Assembly (NCBI RefSeq): GCF_001908205.1
Contig: NZ_LGHL01000048.1
Location: 1-64,000, forward strand
DNA: 64,000 nucleotides
From: Bradyrhizobium sp. NAS80.1
Lineage (GTDB): Bacteria > Pseudomonadota > Alphaproteobacteria > Rhizobiales > Xanthobacteraceae
Direction: 5' to 3'
The stretch's first letter is position 1. The number at the start of each line of letters is the position of its first letter. This document shows positions 61,981-64,000 of the stretch, piece after piece. The notes beneath the pieces were generated by a model. It made no database searches, was not told where the DNA came from, and was given only the letters and a program-made list of their open reading frames with translations. The position numbers were made by a program, and so were the translations under genes.

Positions 61981-63409
61981 TCAACTGACCTTCTTGGCGG
62001 CGGGAACCGTCCAGGTGCCGTTGATGATCGACGGGTCCGTTTCCTGCGGCCAATACATGCGCAGCATGAGGATGAAATCTCCCTCGGGCGCGGGGAGCCA
62101 GTTCGACTCCTTGTCCTTACCAGGGGAGTCCTTCTGGATGTAGAGGTCGGTTGAGCCGTCCGGATTTTGCTTGAGGTCTTGCCGCGCGCTGATCGAATAG
62201 CGGTTGAGCGGATTGTCCACGAAGAAGTACGCGCTGTTGTACATCGTGAGCGACCAGAATCCCTCGGCGGGGGGCAGGTGCCCCTTCGGGAAATGCATGA
62301 CGTACTTGTTTGCGCCATTGTACGCGCGGCCGTCCGCGTCCTTTTGCGAGGTCGGGTAGACCGCATCCTGCGGACGGTTGGCGCCGAGTCCGATCGCGGT
62401 GACGAGGGCCCGCATCAGATAGTCGGTGCCATAGATGCCGGTCCTCGTCGTGTAGGCAAAGCCATTCTCGTCCTTGATCGCCTTGTTGATCTTGAACTGA
62501 AGCATGATCCTGTCGAACGACACCTCCGGCACACGCTTCAGGAAGTCCGCCTTGAGCTTGCTCTCGTCAAAGTCCTGTCCGGGGACGATGCCGATGCGCG
62601 CAAACTTGGCAAGCTGGGGGGGCGTCCGCTTCGTAGGGCGGATTGGCTTTCATGAGCTCGCAGAGCAGCTTGAAATACGACACCGCGTCCATGCGATTGA
62701 CCTGTTCGCGAACGGCCGTCTTCATGTCGATCGAGGGATCGACCTTGCCCGCAGGCGGCGTGTACGGCTTGCCGTAGGCGCTGAGCGGAACGAGCTTGCA
62801 CTCATCCTGCAGCTTGTGCACAGCCTCGTAGTCCTCCGGCGTGCCGGTGCAATAGATGCGGCCGAGCAGCCAGACCATGTTGGTGGACGACTTGTACTCT
62901 TTCACGCCATCCGGCAGTGTGCCTTTCCAGCCAGGTCCGGTGATCGCGTAGGTCTGCGCCCCGGTGCCGGTGGTGCGCTTGCCTGGCGCCTGGAATACCG
63001 TGGTCCAGCCGTCCAGCATCGGCATCAGGAAATAGCGCCCCTTCATGTCCGGGATGCTGAGGACCCACGGTTCTTTCCCGACATCGAAGAAGGAGGTCGT
63101 GTATAGCGTGTCCGCGTTCGGTGCCGTGACGTCCTTGAATGAGGCGTTCGGATACTGGCGCAGCTTGATGATCTGCCCCATCGGCGCCTTCGTGCCCACG
63201 GGCTCGGCGACGTTGGTGAGAACCCGGCGGGTCATCTCCATCGTCACCAACGGATAGCCGAAAACGTAGGCGTCGCTCGCGAGCCAGAAATCTTCCAGGC
63301 CTCGCCCCACGCCAAAGAAGGAATCCTGCGCAAGGGCTGATTTTGTTGCAGCCGCGCCTGCCAGCAGGCCCATGCCTCCCAGCGCAAGATTACGACGAGT
63401 GATCTCCAT
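61981..63409 (-). pseudogene. DUF1254/DUF1214 exported protein with a one-base frameshift
   Basis: Two frames that together form one 475-residue protein. The first (ATG at 63409, AAGGAGAAAG upstream) has a twin-arginine-like signal (ITRRNLALGGMGLLAG) and the DUF1254 half (VFGYPLVTMEMTRR). The second half is DUF1214 (YSISARQDLKQNPDGS and the PAPEGDFILMLRMYWPQ end). The break is in a run of seven G (62616-62622). With six, the sequence reads ADAPQLAKFARIGIVPGQDF and the halves join. It is therefore probably intact in the cell. The function is unknown; related proteins are periplasmic. Confidence 0.85.
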
Positions 63410-63634
63410 TTCTTTCTCCTTGGTACCTGATTGAAACGACTTCAAACGATTGGCGAGTGGGGTCGACGACGATATTTCTTCCAGGATCACGACCGCAGAA
63501 ATTCGCGCTTCGTCAGCACGTATGCGCTCTGGGTCAATCGCTTTTGCATCAAATGCTCCCTTGCCATGTTGAGCGGGCTGGCATGCCAGCCACTTCTGGT
63601 GCGCTTACCAACTTACGGAAAGCTCGGCGGGCGG

Positions 63635-63650
63635 CTATGCAAATTCGGCA
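63635..63650 (-). promoter_or_regulatory. Island 16-bp motif, copy 9
   Basis: Minus-strand TGCCGAATTTGCATAG, one base from copies 5 and 8. It lies 226 bases upstream of the DUF1254/1214 gene, farther than other copies. Confidence 0.6.
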
Positions 63651-63747
63651 AGCGCGAGCTTTGGTCGCGCACCAATGGACGCAGGATCAGCTTCGGTGCG
63701 ACCACGAGGGACCGTTCATCGCACGCTGCCAACGGAATCCGCGCCTG

Positions 63748-63763
63748 TGCTGAAACTGCATAG
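63748..63763 (+). promoter_or_regulatory. Island 16-bp motif, copy 10
   Basis: TGCTGAAACTGCATAG, 103 bases upstream of the duplicated DUF2721 start, very close to the 107 bases seen in copy 6 before the complete DUF2721 gene. Confidence 0.55.
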
Positions 63764-63865
63764 CGGATCGGTAGAAATGCTCTCTAATGACTTCCATAGT
63801 GCGCGTTCGCCCCGACGCCTGAGGAAGCGGCGGCGCACTTGGCCGGTTCGCGAGGAAAGCATTCA

Positions 63866-64000
63866 ATGCAGATTGATACTCCGTCAGCCGCGCACCTGTC
63901 GCAGGTCATTTCGCAGGTGACCGCGCGCGGGGCGCACCTCTCGCTCTATGAAATCTCACACATCATAAGCAAAGCTAAAGTCGGTTCGCGGCGTCGAATG
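63866..64000 (+). CDS. Partial DUF2721-like N-terminus at the window end
   Basis: An ATG at 63866 opens a frame that stays open to the window edge (45 codons). Its first 19 residues, MQIDTPSAAHLSQVISQVT, match the complete DUF2721 gene (MPIDTPTAAHLSQVISQVT), and 35 bases (63887-63921 and 57206-57240) are identical. Beyond this the sequences diverge at once, and the hydrophobic segment of DUF2721 is missing. It is a truncated or rearranged duplicate, or an unrelated gene that acquired this start; what follows the window decides. Confidence 0.45.
   Translation, partial: MQIDTPSAAHLSQVISQVTARGAHLSLYEISHIISKAKVGSRRRM

Larger units (their letters stand above)
63410..63865. other. Divergent region with two island motifs
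   Basis: A 456-base gap between the DUF1254/1214 gene and the fragment at the window end. It contains motif copies at 63635 and 63748, in opposite orientations. I see no gene in it. Confidence 0.5.

Noticed and set aside
1..64000. CRISPR arrays, tRNA, rRNA genes and a replication origin
   Set aside because: No regularly spaced direct repeats, tRNA cloverleaf or rRNA-like sequence and no parA/parB/repABC genes were noticed by reading; a dedicated scan was not possible.

Overview
The window looks like chromosomal DNA of an alphaproteobacterium close to Bradyrhizobium. It is GC-rich, has a Kelly-Friedrich Sox cluster, a GntR-type biotin regulator with sites resembling the rhizobial BioR box, many Liv-type ABC importers, HdeA-like and Omp25/31-like envelope proteins, and the GTAGGATGGGTAGAGCG-type palindrome I associate with that genus. 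This assignment rests on recall of gene families, because no database search was possible. I saw no rRNA, tRNA or CRISPR array.

Region by region: (1) 1-3.7 kb is an insertion-sequence scar: the 5' end of an IS30-like transposase cut by the window edge, a complete IS630-like transposase, about 1 kb without genes, two small hypothetical genes and a 32-bp perfect palindrome. (2) 3.7-8.2 kb is a biotin locus: a cytoplasmic molybdoenzyme of the biotin-sulfoxide/TMAO reductase type, a BioR-like regulator and biotin synthase, with two identical BioR-like boxes in the bioR/bioB divergent promoter. (3) 8.2-21.2 kb is sulfur oxidation. A long minus-strand operon runs soxW, X, Y, Z, A, B, C, D, then DsrE, hydrolase, DsrE and a YeeE-type transporter. 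Beside it lie a CcdA gene, soxS, an ArsR/SqrR-type regulator and a second YeeE-type transporter. (4) 21.2-29.7 kb holds two M20 amidohydrolases, a complete branched-chain-type ABC importer and an IclR regulator, consistent with uptake and hydrolysis of an N-carbamoyl or N-acyl compound. (5) 29.8-48.7 kb is acyl-CoA catabolism resembling the leucine/isovalerate (liu) route: acyl-CoA ligases, isovaleryl-CoA dehydrogenase, a biotin-dependent methylcrotonyl-CoA-type carboxylase, a methylglutaconyl-CoA hydratase-like protein, an HMG-CoA lyase-like protein, a second complete Liv importer and a TetR regulator. Three promoter regions carry related palindromes that could be the TetR operators. (6) 48.7-64 kb is an accessory envelope/stress island: an HdeA-like chaperone, two beta-barrel proteins, three related secreted proteins, DUF2092, DUF992, DUF2721 and DUF1254/1214 proteins, a HlyD-type protein and three AraC-family regulators.

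The most notable signal is in region 6. A 16-bp motif, consensus TGCCGAWWTTGCATAG, occurs about ten times, almost always 45-110 bp upstream of an island gene. Together with the three AraC regulators it suggests one co-regulated envelope system that I do not recognise as described.

Three genes (phenylacetate-CoA-ligase-like, a small secreted protein, DUF1254/1214) are each broken by one extra base in a G/C homopolymer of 7-8. The identical error type suggests over-called homopolymers in the assembly rather than three independent pseudogenes.
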